DNA from: Octadecabacter arcticus 238
Lineage (GTDB): Bacteria; Pseudomonadota; Alphaproteobacteria; Rhodobacterales; Rhodobacteraceae
Length of the DNA stretch: 64,000 bases
Direction of reading: 5' to 3'
Assembly: GCF_000155735.2 (NCBI RefSeq)
Contig: NC_020908.1
Location: 2,299,001 to 2,363,000 of the forward strand
In this document: piece by piece, positions 7,807-16,259 of the stretch
Numbering within the stretch: position 1 is the stretch's first letter
How the letters are laid out: every line of letters starts with the position of its first letter
The notes under the pieces: model-generated
Database searches by the model: none
What the model saw: only the letters and a program-made list of their open reading frames with translations
Told to the model about the DNA's origin: nothing
Translations under genes and position numbers: made by a program

Positions 7807-9414
7807 TTACCCGCCAATTGCGCGAACAGCCACCCCTTCGTTTGCCAATGCATCCCAGATCCGGCTGTCACGGTCGTAAACATCACGGCGAAAGTTTAAC
7901 TGCCCCGTCGTGTGGGTGAACGCCGTGCGATACACCAAGTGGACCGGAACCGGTTCGTCAAGGTTAACGCGGGTTTCTCTGCCGGTGTCCAAATGCGACT
8001 GGAAAACGCCTTCTGGGTCGTCTTCTTGTGCCGCCAACAATGCATAGGCAAAATCAAATGGGTCGTTCAAACGGATGCAGCCATGGCTGAACGCACGGAC
8101 TTCGCGGCCAAACAGCGACTTTGCGGGCGTGTCGTGCAGGTAGATATTGTATTGGTTGGGAAAGATGAATTTCACCAAGCCAAGCGCATTGCCGCGGCTG
8201 GGCGGCTGGCGCATTGAATAAGGGAACGTTCTGGAATTGAACTGGCTGAAATTCACGTTGCTGCGGTTGATCGCACGGCCATTACTATCGGTGATTTCAA
8301 TATGGCTAACAGCGTTGCGGTTGCTTTGCAGCGCTGGCAGATATTCATTCACGACAATGGAGCGCGGGACATACCAACTAGGGTTGATGACCATATACTC
8401 CATGACATCGGAAAATTCCGGGGTCTGGCGATTGCTGCCCGTGGCACCAATGACCGAACGGGTCTGAAACGTGACGCGATCATTGTCCATGATTGCGGCA
8501 GAAAAATCTACGAGGTTGACCCAAACGTGGCGTTCCCCCCTTGGGCGATTCATCCAACGTTCGCGTTCCATCGCAACGATGATCTGTTGCAAGCGGCTGG
8601 CGGCGGGCACGTTAATCTCGGTCAGTGTTCCGGCACCGGCTTCACCGTCCTCAGCAAGGCCGTGGGTTTGTTGGAACCGCTGAACCGCCTCTTGAATCGT
8701 CGCGTCATAGATCTGTGTTGCTGAACGTTCCATATACCCCATGGCAACCAACCGGTCACGCAACGCCACAACCGCCACGCCCGATGCCCCAACAGCAAGA
8801 CTGCCGGACGAGACTGCCGGACCCCAACCGCCTTGCGCTAAAAGACGTTCTAGGGACATCTTTTCGCGCAACAGGCGGGCATATTCCGGTGAATTTGGCG
8901 GTAAAGTTGCGAGGTAGGATGCCGGCGTGCTGGCCAAGAACCCCTGCAGATATCCAAGCCGTGAGCGCAGCGGCACTTCACGGCGGATTTCGGACACAAC
9001 GCTTCTTGGTGTCAGGATACCGGTCTGAACGTCACGCGCGTACGACAAAAACAGGCGCGACATTTCGACTTCCATCGCGCCCTTTTCGGCGGGCGTGCTG
9101 GCGGCCTGCAGTCGGGCCATCAATGCGTTTGGATCATATTCAGCGGCGGGCAAGCCATGATCGCCGGCGCCCGCGAAGGCCGCCAGCAACGCATTGCGGC
9201 GCGCGCGGTCGCGTCCGGTTGTGCCTGTCCAAATGCCTTCAAATTCGCGCCCGCGATAAAATTCAGCCAATACGTCATCACGTGCGGCCCCCTCAGCGAC
9301 AGCTTGGCGGAACGCTGTGGTCTGTGCCGTCGCGGTTTGTGGTGTCGCAGCGAAGGACAAAACAATGGCTAAAAGCGCGAAAGCGCGAAAGAATATGTGG
9401 TGAATTGTCGGCAT
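7807..9414 (-). CDS. L,D-transpeptidase (YcbB/LdtD type) with peptidoglycan-binding domain
   Basis: Periplasmic enzyme that makes meso-DAP to meso-DAP (3-3) crosslinks in peptidoglycan. I chose ATG 9414, which has GGGGGA just upstream and opens directly into a signal peptide ending near TATA-QTT at residue 30; the longer frame to 9504 adds 30 implausible residues. The 535 residues show an N-terminal LdtD scaffold domain, a peptidoglycan-binding repeat at about 205-265 (LRDRLVAMGY, AVQRFQQTHGL), and the YkuD catalytic domain at about 295-480. The active site is SHGCIRL with H444 and C446. It diverges from a MepK-like peptidase gene, which would cut the bonds this enzyme makes. Confidence 0.92.
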   Translation of the reverse strand: MPTIHHIFFRAFALLAIVLSFAATPQTATAQTTAFRQAVAEGAARDDVLAEFYRGREFEGIWTGTTGRDRARRNALLAAFAGAGDHGLPAAEYDPNALMARLQAASTPAEKGAMEVEMSRLFLSYARDVQTGILTPRSVVSEIRREVPLRSRLGYLQGFLASTPASYLATLPPNSPEYARLLREKMSLERLLAQGGWGPAVSSGSLAVGASGVAVVALRDRLVAMGYMERSATQIYDATIQEAVQRFQQTHGLAEDGEAGAGTLTEINVPAASRLQQIIVAMERERWMNRPRGERHVWVNLVDFSAAIMDNDRVTFQTRSVIGATGSNRQTPEFSDVMEYMVINPSWYVPRSIVVNEYLPALQSNRNAVSHIEITDSNGRAINRSNVNFSQFNSRTFPYSMRQPPSRGNALGLVKFIFPNQYNIYLHDTPAKSLFGREVRAFSHGCIRLNDPFDFAYALLAAQEDDPEGVFQSHLDTGRETRVNLDEPVPVHLVYRTAFTHTTGQLNFRRDVYDRDSRIWDALANEGVAVRAIGG

Positions 9415-9771
9415 CAGGTCCCCCAGGAACATACTTGACCGACAACGACGCGGACTTAAGTACAATTTTATTGTCGTTTCATCGATCAAGCAGCAGTTGT
9501 GCATAGTCTATTCACAAACGCGCTATGACGCGAATTGGTTTCAAACCGTCCCCGTCGCACCGCAATAATGGTATGCACAAATACAACAATATCGCGAATG
9601 CACCCAAACTGCGCAAAATTTCGCCGATTTCCCCCTGTTAATTGATCCAGTCGTCCGCGGGGCTTGGTCCACGAATCATTTTGTGGCATAGGGTTGGTGC
9701 ATCCGGGGATGGAATGGCAGAAACGCCCGTGAAAACACGGGAATACAGGTACGCGACGGGACAGCGCTAAC
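9415..9771. other. Divergent intergenic region between ldt and mepK-like genes
   Basis: This 357-base gap must hold the promoters of both cell-wall genes. It is AT-richer than the genes around it. A perfect inverted repeat CCCGTG-AAAA-CACGGG lies at 9726-9741, 30 bases before the mepK-like start, where it could be an operator or a leader hairpin. I could not settle a convincing -35/-10 pair for either direction and see no gene. Confidence 0.5.
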
Positions 9772-10341
9772 ATGACAGATAAAACAACTTCGAGCATTTC
9801 TCGGCGTGGATTACTTGGAGCCTTTGCGGCAACCGCAGTGATCGCCGCCCCAACCTATTCAAATGCCGCTGGTTTTTTGCGCGGCGGGGGCGACATCCGG
9901 CGTTTGAAAATGTATTCAGGGCGCACGGGCGAAAGCATCGACACGATCTACTGGATCGAGGGAGACTACATTCCCGAGGCGGTGGACGAAGTGAATCGGT
10001 TCTTCCGCGATTGGCGCAATGGCCAGACCCACCAGATCGACACCCGCACAATCGACATCGTGGCCGCGACGCAAAATCTTTTGGACAGCAGCCAACCCTA
10101 CACCTTAATTTCGGGCTTCCGCTCACCGCAGACGAACGCGATGTTGCGGTCCAATTCGTCCGGTGTTGCGCGCAATTCTCTGCACCTTCAGGGGCAAGCC
10201 GCCGATTTGCGTATGCAGGGCCGTTCGGTGAACCAAATGGCACGCGCAGCGGCAAGCTGTAGTGCTGGTGGCGTTGGTCGTTATTCCGGTTCCAACTTCG
10301 TGCACATGGATTGTGGCGCCGTGCGCAGCTGGGGCAGCTAA
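9772..10341 (+). CDS. MepK-like murein endopeptidase (DUF882, peptidase M15A)
   Basis: Zinc peptidase related to E. coli MepK (YcbK), which cleaves 3-3 crosslinks made by L,D-transpeptidases. The 189 residues start with a twin-arginine signal (SRRGLLG at residues 9-15) and a probable cleavage after A32. Metal and active-site residues are visible as H138 and D145 in SLHLQGQAADL, and H178 and D180 in FVHMD. The fold segment YTLISGFRSPQTNAML is also typical. It diverges from the L,D-transpeptidase gene, a pairing echoing the ycbB-ycbK neighbourhood of E. coli. It ends at a strong terminator. Confidence 0.9.
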   Translation: MTDKTTSSISRRGLLGAFAATAVIAAPTYSNAAGFLRGGGDIRRLKMYSGRTGESIDTIYWIEGDYIPEAVDEVNRFFRDWRNGQTHQIDTRTIDIVAATQNLLDSSQPYTLISGFRSPQTNAMLRSNSSGVARNSLHLQGQAADLRMQGRSVNQMARAAASCSAGGVGRYSGSNFVHMDCGAVRSWGS

Positions 10342-10381
10342 CCCATCGGTTAATCGCCACAATCGAAGATACAATACCAAG

Positions 10382-10407
10382 GCCCGAACATGATTGTTCG
10401 GGCTTTT
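10382..10407 (+). terminator. Rho-independent terminator of the mepK-like gene
   Basis: A perfect nine-base-pair stem, GCCCGAACA and TGTTCGGGC, encloses the tetraloop TGAT and is followed by TTTT. It lies 40 bases after the stop codon and separates the gene from the peroxidase promoter. Confidence 0.88.
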
Positions 10408-10438
10408 CCGTTTATTAGACCCTAAAGTCACAAAATAT

Positions 10439-10467
10439 TTGTCAAACCCTTACCAATTTCCTAAAAT
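10439..10467 (+). promoter_or_regulatory. Sigma-70-like promoter of the peroxidase gene
   Basis: TTGTCA at 10439-10444 and TAAAAT at 10462-10467 are separated by exactly 17 bases in an AT-rich stretch. Transcription would start near 10474, so the GTG at 10473 cannot be the start codon and ATG 10497 is supported. Confidence 0.6.
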
Positions 10468-10496
10468 TTATTGTGGGGCGTGGTTATGGTGGACTG

Positions 10497-13229
10497 ATGG
10501 CAAGTAGCTGTCCTTTTCTTGCCAATATTCAAGCACAAGAACGTCTCACTGGGGCGCGATATGACGATGACATCTCTGAGACGTTCAGCGGTGGCGCGGA
10601 TCCGGTGCAGGTGTCGATGGTCGTGTTTGATCAAGACGGCGACAACCCCAACAGCGCCGGATTAAGCACTCTGTTTACCACATTCGGCCAGTTTCTCGAT
10701 CACGATATGGTTTTGACGCCAGAGGATCACGACGCGGGAACACTGAACCTCGTCGGGATGCCGCATGACATCGCGCGCTCGCAAGTCGCAGAGGAGATCG
10801 GCGACGGAGAAACCATTGCACCGACCAACGCGGTGACTTGGCAGATCGACGGTAGCCAAGTTTACGGGTCAACTGAGGCGCGGATGGAGGATCTGCGTAG
10901 TTTTGAGGGTGGCAAACTGCGGATGCAGGACGATACGACATCCGCGTCCGATATGCTGCCTGATGCCGACGAAGACAGCTTTATGGCGGGCGACATCAGC
11001 GGCGATGATCCGGTGTATCTTGCCGGTGACATCCGCGCCAATGAGAACCCTAACCTGCTGTCGTTGCAGACATTATTTGTGCGTGAACACAATCATTGGG
11101 CGGATAAGCTTGCGCAGGAACACCCCGATTGGTCCGACGAACAACTTTACGACGCCGCGCGATCCATTGTCGAATACGAACTGCAACAGATCACCTACAA
11201 CGAATGGTTGCCGCATCTGATTGGCGATGCTGTGGGGGAAGATACAGGGTTTGACGCCAGTGTTTCGGGCGAATCCTCGGTAGAACTTTCCACCGCCGCG
11301 TTCCGTTTTGGTCATACGCTTGTGTCGTCCAGCATTGATCTGGTTGGCGAAGACGGAACCGATGCAGGTTCGGTCGCTTTGATGGACGCATTCTTCAACC
11401 ACTCGGCCGTGGAAAACAACGGCATCGAAGCGATCATGCGCGGCCAGTTGAGCGCGACTGCACAAGAACTCGACACTGAAATTGTCGATGATTTGAACTT
11501 TTTCCTTGAGACACCGGACGGCGTATCGGGTTTCTCCCTCGCTGCGCTGAACCTCGCGCGGGGCCTCGATCATGGGCTCGACAGCTATATCGAGGTGCGC
11601 GCGCAATTGATTGGTGACATTGATCCTGCGACGCTGGACCCGCAAGATTTCTCAATCATAACTAGCGACGAAGACGTGCAAGCGCGCCTTGCGGCGGTTT
11701 ATGACGATGTCTTTCAGGTCGATCTGTGGGTCGGCGGACTGGCCGAAGACGCAATTGCGGGCACCCAGATGGGCCCCCTGTTCACCCACATCATCACCGA
11801 CCAATTCACCCGCACCCGCGCGGCGGACGACACGTTCAGCGATCTTGTTTCCGCATTGGGCGACGACATCATTGCGGAAGTGAAGGCCAGTTCTTTCGCC
11901 ACGATAATCGCGCGTAACACCGACGTGGACATGGTGCAGGACGACGTATTCCTCGCCTCTGACCGTAGCCTGACAGAGATTGAGGCGGTCGAGACCTCGT
12001 GGCGCGCAGACGTGATCGACTTGGCCGCAAAATCGCTGAACGGGTCGCTTTATACTGGGTCCGGCGATGACATCTTGAGGCTGTCCGGCGGCACGGTGAT
12101 CAGCGGCAATGTACACATGGAACAGGGCAACGACACGCTGATCGCGACCAGTGGCGTCATCACCGGCAGCGTCGATATGGGGCTTGGCGATGACACCGTC
12201 ACGCTGACGGGCACCGCAGATGTGCTGGGTGACGTCAGCACTTACAACGGCGGTGGCACTGTGACTTTGGCGGACATGGCGCGTGTTGGTGGCAGCGTTT
12301 TGACGGGCCACGGCGACGGCACTGTGGTGTTGTCAGGCCGTGCGACGATTGACGGTGATCTGCGCACAGGGCACGGCCAAGACAACATTTCCCTTGGCGC
12401 GCGAACCACGGTCAGCGGCGTGGTTGATGCCGGCAAAGGTGACGATATTATCCGGCTTGAGGCGGGTGCAAACGTCGAAAACATCAATGGTGGTCAGGGA
12501 TTAGACACCTTAACGCGGTCGGAAAACACCCGCATCGAATATGACGAAGACCCGACCAATGGCACAGTTTTCTATCTGGATGATGCTGGCAATGACACCG
12601 GCGAAAGTGTTGATTTCCAATCCATCGAACGCATCACCTGCTTCACCCTCGGCACGTTGATTATCACTGAACGCGGCAAGCAAGCGATAGAGACATTGCA
12701 GGTTGGTGATCGTGTCTGGACCCTCGACAACGGGCTGCGACCCATCGCATGGATTGGCCGCGCGACGGTTGCGGCCACGGGCGACCTTGCGCCGATCCTG
12801 ATCCGCAAAGGGGCAATGCACAACGCGCGTGATCTGCTGGTGTCACCGCAGCACCGCATGATGCTGGATGGATGGCGTGTGGAAATGCACTGTGGCACGG
12901 ATGAGGTTTTGGCCCCAGCAAAGGCGCTTACCAACGATCAAACGATCCGCCGCGTTGAGGGTGGCACTGTGACCTATGTGCACATCGCGTTCGACAACCA
13001 TGAAATCGTTATGGCCGAAGGCATTGCATCCGAAAGCTTTTCCCCCGGCGCTGAGGCGCTCAACGCGTTGGACGACGCAGCACGCAGCGAAATCTTGACG
13101 CTTTTCCCGCAATGGCGCTGCCCTGTACACCGCCCGACGACAGCGCGGCCAGTGGTTACCACGCGTGAACTGAACGACTACCGGCTGACGCCGGTAGGTT
13201 CCCTTTTTGAATGTAATTCAAGATACTGA
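10497..13229 (+). CDS. Haem peroxidase (animal type) with tandem repeats and C-terminal Hint domain
   Basis: Probably exported haem peroxidase of the animal/peroxinectin superfamily. I chose ATG 10497, which has a promoter 30 bases upstream. The peroxidase domain spans about residues 5-500: distal H69-D70 in FGQFLDHDM, R196 in FVREHN, and proximal H273 in FRFGHTLV. Residues 521-664 are seven tandem units of 20-21 residues built on GxGDDTVxLSG...GDV, probably a beta-solenoid. A Hint domain follows from about 713 (ITCFTLGTLI, then SPQHRMMLDG) with a possible nucleophile Cys. There is no N-terminal signal, which fits type I or C-terminal-signal export. The last codons come from an IS200-type element inserted at 13173, so the natural C-terminus has been replaced. 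Substrate unknown. Confidence 0.88.
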   Translation: MASSCPFLANIQAQERLTGARYDDDISETFSGGADPVQVSMVVFDQDGDNPNSAGLSTLFTTFGQFLDHDMVLTPEDHDAGTLNLVGMPHDIARSQVAEEIGDGETIAPTNAVTWQIDGSQVYGSTEARMEDLRSFEGGKLRMQDDTTSASDMLPDADEDSFMAGDISGDDPVYLAGDIRANENPNLLSLQTLFVREHNHWADKLAQEHPDWSDEQLYDAARSIVEYELQQITYNEWLPHLIGDAVGEDTGFDASVSGESSVELSTAAFRFGHTLVSSSIDLVGEDGTDAGSVALMDAFFNHSAVENNGIEAIMRGQLSATAQELDTEIVDDLNFFLETPDGVSGFSLAALNLARGLDHGLDSYIEVRAQLIGDIDPATLDPQDFSIITSDEDVQARLAAVYDDVFQVDLWVGGLAEDAIAGTQMGPLFTHIITDQFTRTRAADDTFSDLVSALGDDIIAEVKASSFATIIARNTDVDMVQDDVFLASDRSLTEIEAVETSWRADVIDLAAKSLNGSLYTGSGDDILRLSGGTVISGNVHMEQGNDTLIATSGVITGSVDMGLGDDTVTLTGTADVLGDVSTYNGGGTVTLADMARVGGSVLTGHGDGTVVLSGRATIDGDLRTGHGQDNISLGARTTVSGVVDAGKGDDIIRLEAGANVENINGGQGLDTLTRSENTRIEYDEDPTNGTVFYLDDAGNDTGESVDFQSIERITCFTLGTLIITERGKQAIETLQVGDRVWTLDNGLRPIAWIGRATVAATGDLAPILIRKGAMHNARDLLVSPQHRMMLDGWRVEMHCGTDEVLAPAKALTNDQTIRRVEGGTVTYVHIAFDNHEIVMAEGIASESFSPGAEALNALDDAARSEILTLFPQWRCPVHRPTTARPVVTTRELNDYRLTPVGSLFECNSRY

Positions 13230-13597
13230 AGTATGACAGCGTCAGTGACATTGCCGCTGGTTGTTGAGAAAAATCCGCGAGCCCAAAACCGCTGGCCCCA
13301 GTACCGTTTGCGCAGTTCGGGAAACTCGCGCTGTATCTTATAAGACGAGCGTCCCTTGATCCGCATCATCACCTTTGACAATGCTATCTGAGGCGGGACC
13401 GATATGAACATGTGGACGTGATCGGTCGACAATACGCCCTTCTCAATATGCACGCCAAGTTCTTGGCATGTTTGGATAATGATTTCACGGATACGCTCAC
13501 GCATCTCACCGCGCATAACTTTGTATCGGTATTTTGTTGTCCAGACGACGTGAAACCGGTGATAAAATTTGGTATGGCTTCCTGTGGAATAGATCAT
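13178..13597 (-). CDS. tnpA: IS200-type transposase TnpA
   Basis: HUH/Y1 single-strand transposase of 139 residues, a normal IS200 length. The metal-binding HUH motif is H60 and H62 in STDHVHMFIS, and the catalytic tyrosine is Y125 in TDAVILQYL. I chose ATG 13597, preceded by the ribosome site GAGGGAAG; an upstream in-frame ATG at 13612 lies inside a hairpin. The frame has no lesion, so this is the only apparently intact transposase in the 13-21 kb cluster. Expression is probably held down by the long hairpin over its ribosome site. Confidence 0.92.
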   Translation of the reverse strand: MIYSTGSHTKFYHRFHVVWTTKYRYKVMRGEMRERIREIIIQTCQELGVHIEKGVLSTDHVHMFISVPPQIALSKVMMRIKGRSSYKIQREFPELRKRYWGQRFWARGFFSTTSGNVTDAVILQYLELHSKREPTGVSR

Positions 13598-13601
13598 AAT
13601 C

Positions 13602-13658
13602 TTCCCTCTCATTTTTAAGACCCTTACCGCTTCGCGGGGTCTTAAAAATGAGAGGGAA
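13602..13658 (-). promoter_or_regulatory. Long leader hairpin sequestering the tnpA ribosome site
   Basis: Arms at 13602-13623 and 13637-13658 pair perfectly over 22 bases, with a small extra hairpin (CCGC/GCGG) in the loop. The proximal arm contains the GAGGGAAG ribosome site of tnpA. IS200 elements are known to use such a hairpin to block translation and incoming transcription; here it is seen directly in the sequence. Confidence 0.8.
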
Positions 13659-13751
13659 AATTATAGTACATTACGCTAAAGCGGACCGGCTGGAAGCCGG
13701 TGGCTTTAATCCCGTTTGTGGAAAGTAAAAGCGTTGATTTAAACGAATTCG

Positions 13752-14545
13752 TTAGGCTTTGAAAACGACCCGTCTGGGTGATGGTTCATTGCGTCGCAAT
13801 TCGATCGCAACATGGGGCGCATGCTGGGGGCCCATCATGTCATGACTTTTACGAAACGTCCTGTGGGATCGCGCGACGTCAGGACCCGTTTGCACAGCAC
13901 TGTGCGACGCGGCCAGCATCTTGGTAAACGTGGCCTCGCCCATTGGGCGTGCAAGGAAGAAACCTTGCTGCGCCTCACACTCCAGCTGCAATATTGCGTC
14001 AGCAGCTTTTGCGTTTCAATTCCCTCAAACTCGACACCACATCCCTCAAGGGCTGCGACCCGCGCCAAAGCTTTGAGAATAAGAATCTGCGACGGATTTG
14101 TTTCGATCGGGGCCACCATCTTCTGATCGAGCTTTACCCTGTCCGACCGCACTGTTTGCAGCGCAACAATTGAAGACCGACCAGAGCCAAAATCATCCAG
14201 TTCGAGCCGGATGCCCGCCGCGCGAAGTTGATTTAATGTGTCGCTTTTCGCGTTGTCGCAGGTGTCCAGAAAAGCAATCTCCAACAGCTCAAATGAAATC
14301 GCGTGATGGGGCTGCATCCGATCAAAAAATATGTTGCAACAAACTAGGTTCCTGCAGACGGTCGAGCGCGATATTAAGCGCGACAAACGACGCCTCAAGC
14401 CCCGCGTTTGCCCATTTCGTTTGTGCGTCCAGCACGAAATCGAACACATAGTCATCAATGCGTGGCAGCAATCCGGTCTTGTGCGCGAGGGTCAAGAAGT
14501 CATCCGGCCCAATCAAGCCACGAAGGCTTATCCCCTTTGCTCCGG
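13752..14545 (-). pseudogene. Remnant of an EAL-domain (c-di-GMP phosphodiesterase) gene
   Basis: Three minus-strand frames together read as the C-terminal part of an EAL domain. The first (14545-14322) holds RGLIGPDDFLTLAHKTGLLPRI. The second (to about 13990) holds LELDDFGSGRSSIVAL, the VKLDQ segment and FEGIETQ. The third holds QGFFLARPMG, the usual end of the domain. At least two frameshifts separate them. The domain is cut at the left of RGLIGP, so the E-x-L signature itself and everything before it are gone, apparently lost where the IS1595-type element begins. It cannot encode a working enzyme. Its stop at 13752 converges with the reconstructed peroxidase stop at 13760-13762. Confidence 0.85.
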
Positions 14546-14636
14546 CGGCACTTGATGTAGTGCGACGCGGCTTGCCAATCTAGAGTGTTCTGGTATTGTT
14601 CCACCTATGCCAGCCAGATGAAAAAACGACAAACCC

Positions 14637-15583
14637 ATGTCCCGCCCGGCGTTCGATGCCAGGTTTTCTGATGAGGAAGCGTGCTCGCATTCTCCGGCGG
14701 AACATCGTTGGCCTGAGGGCTTCGTGTGTCCGTCCTGTGGCACCTGCAAGGGCTGGCCGTTAAAGCGAAGTCGCGCGACTTGGGAATGTGCCGGTTGCGC
14801 ACGGCAGACATTCGTGACGGCTGGCACGGTGATGCACAGCAGCCATTTGCCGTTGCGAATTTGGTTTCTTGCCGCGCACATCATCACCAGCCATTCCAAC
14901 GGCATGTCAGCGCAGCAACTTCAGGCGCAACTTGGCCTTGGCAGCTACAAGACGGGTCGCCATCGTCGCTCGGACCGATGGCGCTTCTCGGCGACCTCCT
15001 CTTGCAAAAGCTGCGGCGGTCGATGGTCAACCCTGACCGCAACCCCCTGAAAGACCTTGTCGAAATCGATGAAACAGAGATGCCGTTCCGGTCCCGGCAT
15101 GATCCCGAGAACCGGCCAAAGGGTGGGCGCAGCCCCGTCGGAAAGATGTTTGTCGTCTGTGCCGTCGAGTTATCAAGTGACGGACATCCGCGCCGTATCA
15201 GGATGAAACACATTCCCGACGGCGCGTCAAAGACGCTGCACGGGTTCATTGGTCAGGCTGTAGAGCCTGGCGCTCACATCATCACGGATGGCTGGCTCGG
15301 TTACGAAAATCCTCCTGCAAACACGCATGAGGCGAAGGTCGTCAGCGGCAAAAAGGCACGCGACATACTCCACTGGGTCCACCGCGTGTTCTCCAACCTG
15401 AAAACGCGGGCAAAAGGCGTCTTCCACGGCCTCAGAAAGTGCCATCTGCAACGCTATCTTGACGAATTCGTGTTCCGCTGGAACCGACGGCGACACATGC
15501 GAAGCGGCTTCGACACGCTGCTGGGGATCGGTGTTGGTCTCGGGCCAGCGACATATCGTGATTTTGTTAAACAGCGCGCCTGA
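14637..15583 (+). pseudogene. IS1595-family transposase, frameshifted
   Basis: The first part (14637 to about 14955) has the N-terminal zinc ribbon CPSCGTCKG...CAGCARQ and the segment TAGTVMHSSHLPLRIWFLA typical of IS1595-type transposases. The frame then breaks after LGSYKTG. The rest of the protein continues in another frame from LLLQKLRRSMVNP to the stop at 15583, with acidic residues in VEIDETE and ITDGWLGY and the conserved HRVFSNLKTRAKG block. Between them sits extra or altered sequence of roughly 40 bases. The transposase is therefore broken, and I could not identify matching terminal repeats. Its left edge abuts the truncated EAL gene. Confidence 0.82.
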
Positions 15584-16207
15584 AGGCCCTCGTTCACGGT
15601 AAAAGCCACGCCCTATAAACCCACCAGACATTACAAACTGATCCGATCCGCCTCTCAAGCCACAAGGGCGAGGTTCTGCGCCGCGTCAACATGTGGGCAA
15701 CCGGACTAAAAGGGATGAGCCTTCAAGCCGCGTTTAGGGCAATTCCAGCTCACGAGCGCCTCAGCCCCGATAAGGGCATGGGTTTTGGCGTCAATTTGCG
15801 GTTTAAAATGGCAGATAATCTGACCTAGCGTCAGCGATGTGGCAGGTTGTTGTGATCTTGTCGCGCTTACGTTCAGGTCTCTTAACGTACGTTAAATCCA
15901 CTAGTTACGAAGCAAAAACAGGCACGAGGACAAGCCTCGCAGGCGGACTGTTAGCTGAGCTATATACGCCGAAGCATGGCCACAGCACGCAGATTGAATT
16001 CTTCTTTCAATGCGGTTTCCAGCGTAGTACCATTTATCACGAGAATGGAGTTGTCGCCTTGCGACAGACCTCTCGATCTGAATAGTGCCGCAGGGCCAAA
16101 CATAGTGCTCTCAACTTCCAAGCACGTCCCAGAAAAACCGTCGAGGGAGTATCCGCGCTTCACTTTTGCCACAGATGTCGACGTCTACTTTTGCCCCCCA
16201 CAGCCTA
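15584..16207. other. Unassigned region between IS1595-type and IS30-type remnants
   Basis: No convincing gene. A short open stretch on + from about 15657 to 15825 (GEVLRRVNMWATGLKG...) looks like a decayed gene fragment that I cannot name. Around 15960-16172 both strands have short frames, but neither shows a recognised motif. A 14-base perfect palindrome lies at 15882-15895. The area is probably scar sequence between insertion events. Confidence 0.5.
15882..15895. other. 14-base perfect palindrome
   Basis: TTAACGTACGTTAA reads identically on both strands. Related half-sites (CTTACGTT at about 15868, GTTACGAAG at about 15904) lie close by. It could be the operator of a lost or distant gene; no nearby gene needs it. 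Confidence 0.35.
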
Positions 16208-16259
16208 GACTCAAGTTTCAAATGCAACACTCAGAGCCCTTTGGGCATAGGATGTTGTG

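Larger units (their letters stand above)
13173..13741 (-). mobile_element. IS200/IS605-family element (single Y1 transposase)
   Basis: The element is about 569 bases. It has no long terminal inverted repeats; each end carries a subterminal hairpin instead (around 13178-13197 and 13683-13700), as in IS200. The pentanucleotide AACGA occurs at 13173-13177 and again at 13742-13746, consistent with the cleavage sites. Joining the flanks (…GAACTG to AACGAATTC…) restores an open frame for the peroxidase, which marks the ends rather exactly. It carries one transposase gene on the minus strand and no tnpB. Confidence 0.85.

Noticed and set aside
10473..10496. GTG start eight codons upstream for the peroxidase
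   Set aside because: It coincides with the predicted transcription start of the TTGTCA-N17-TAAAAT promoter, leaving no leader.
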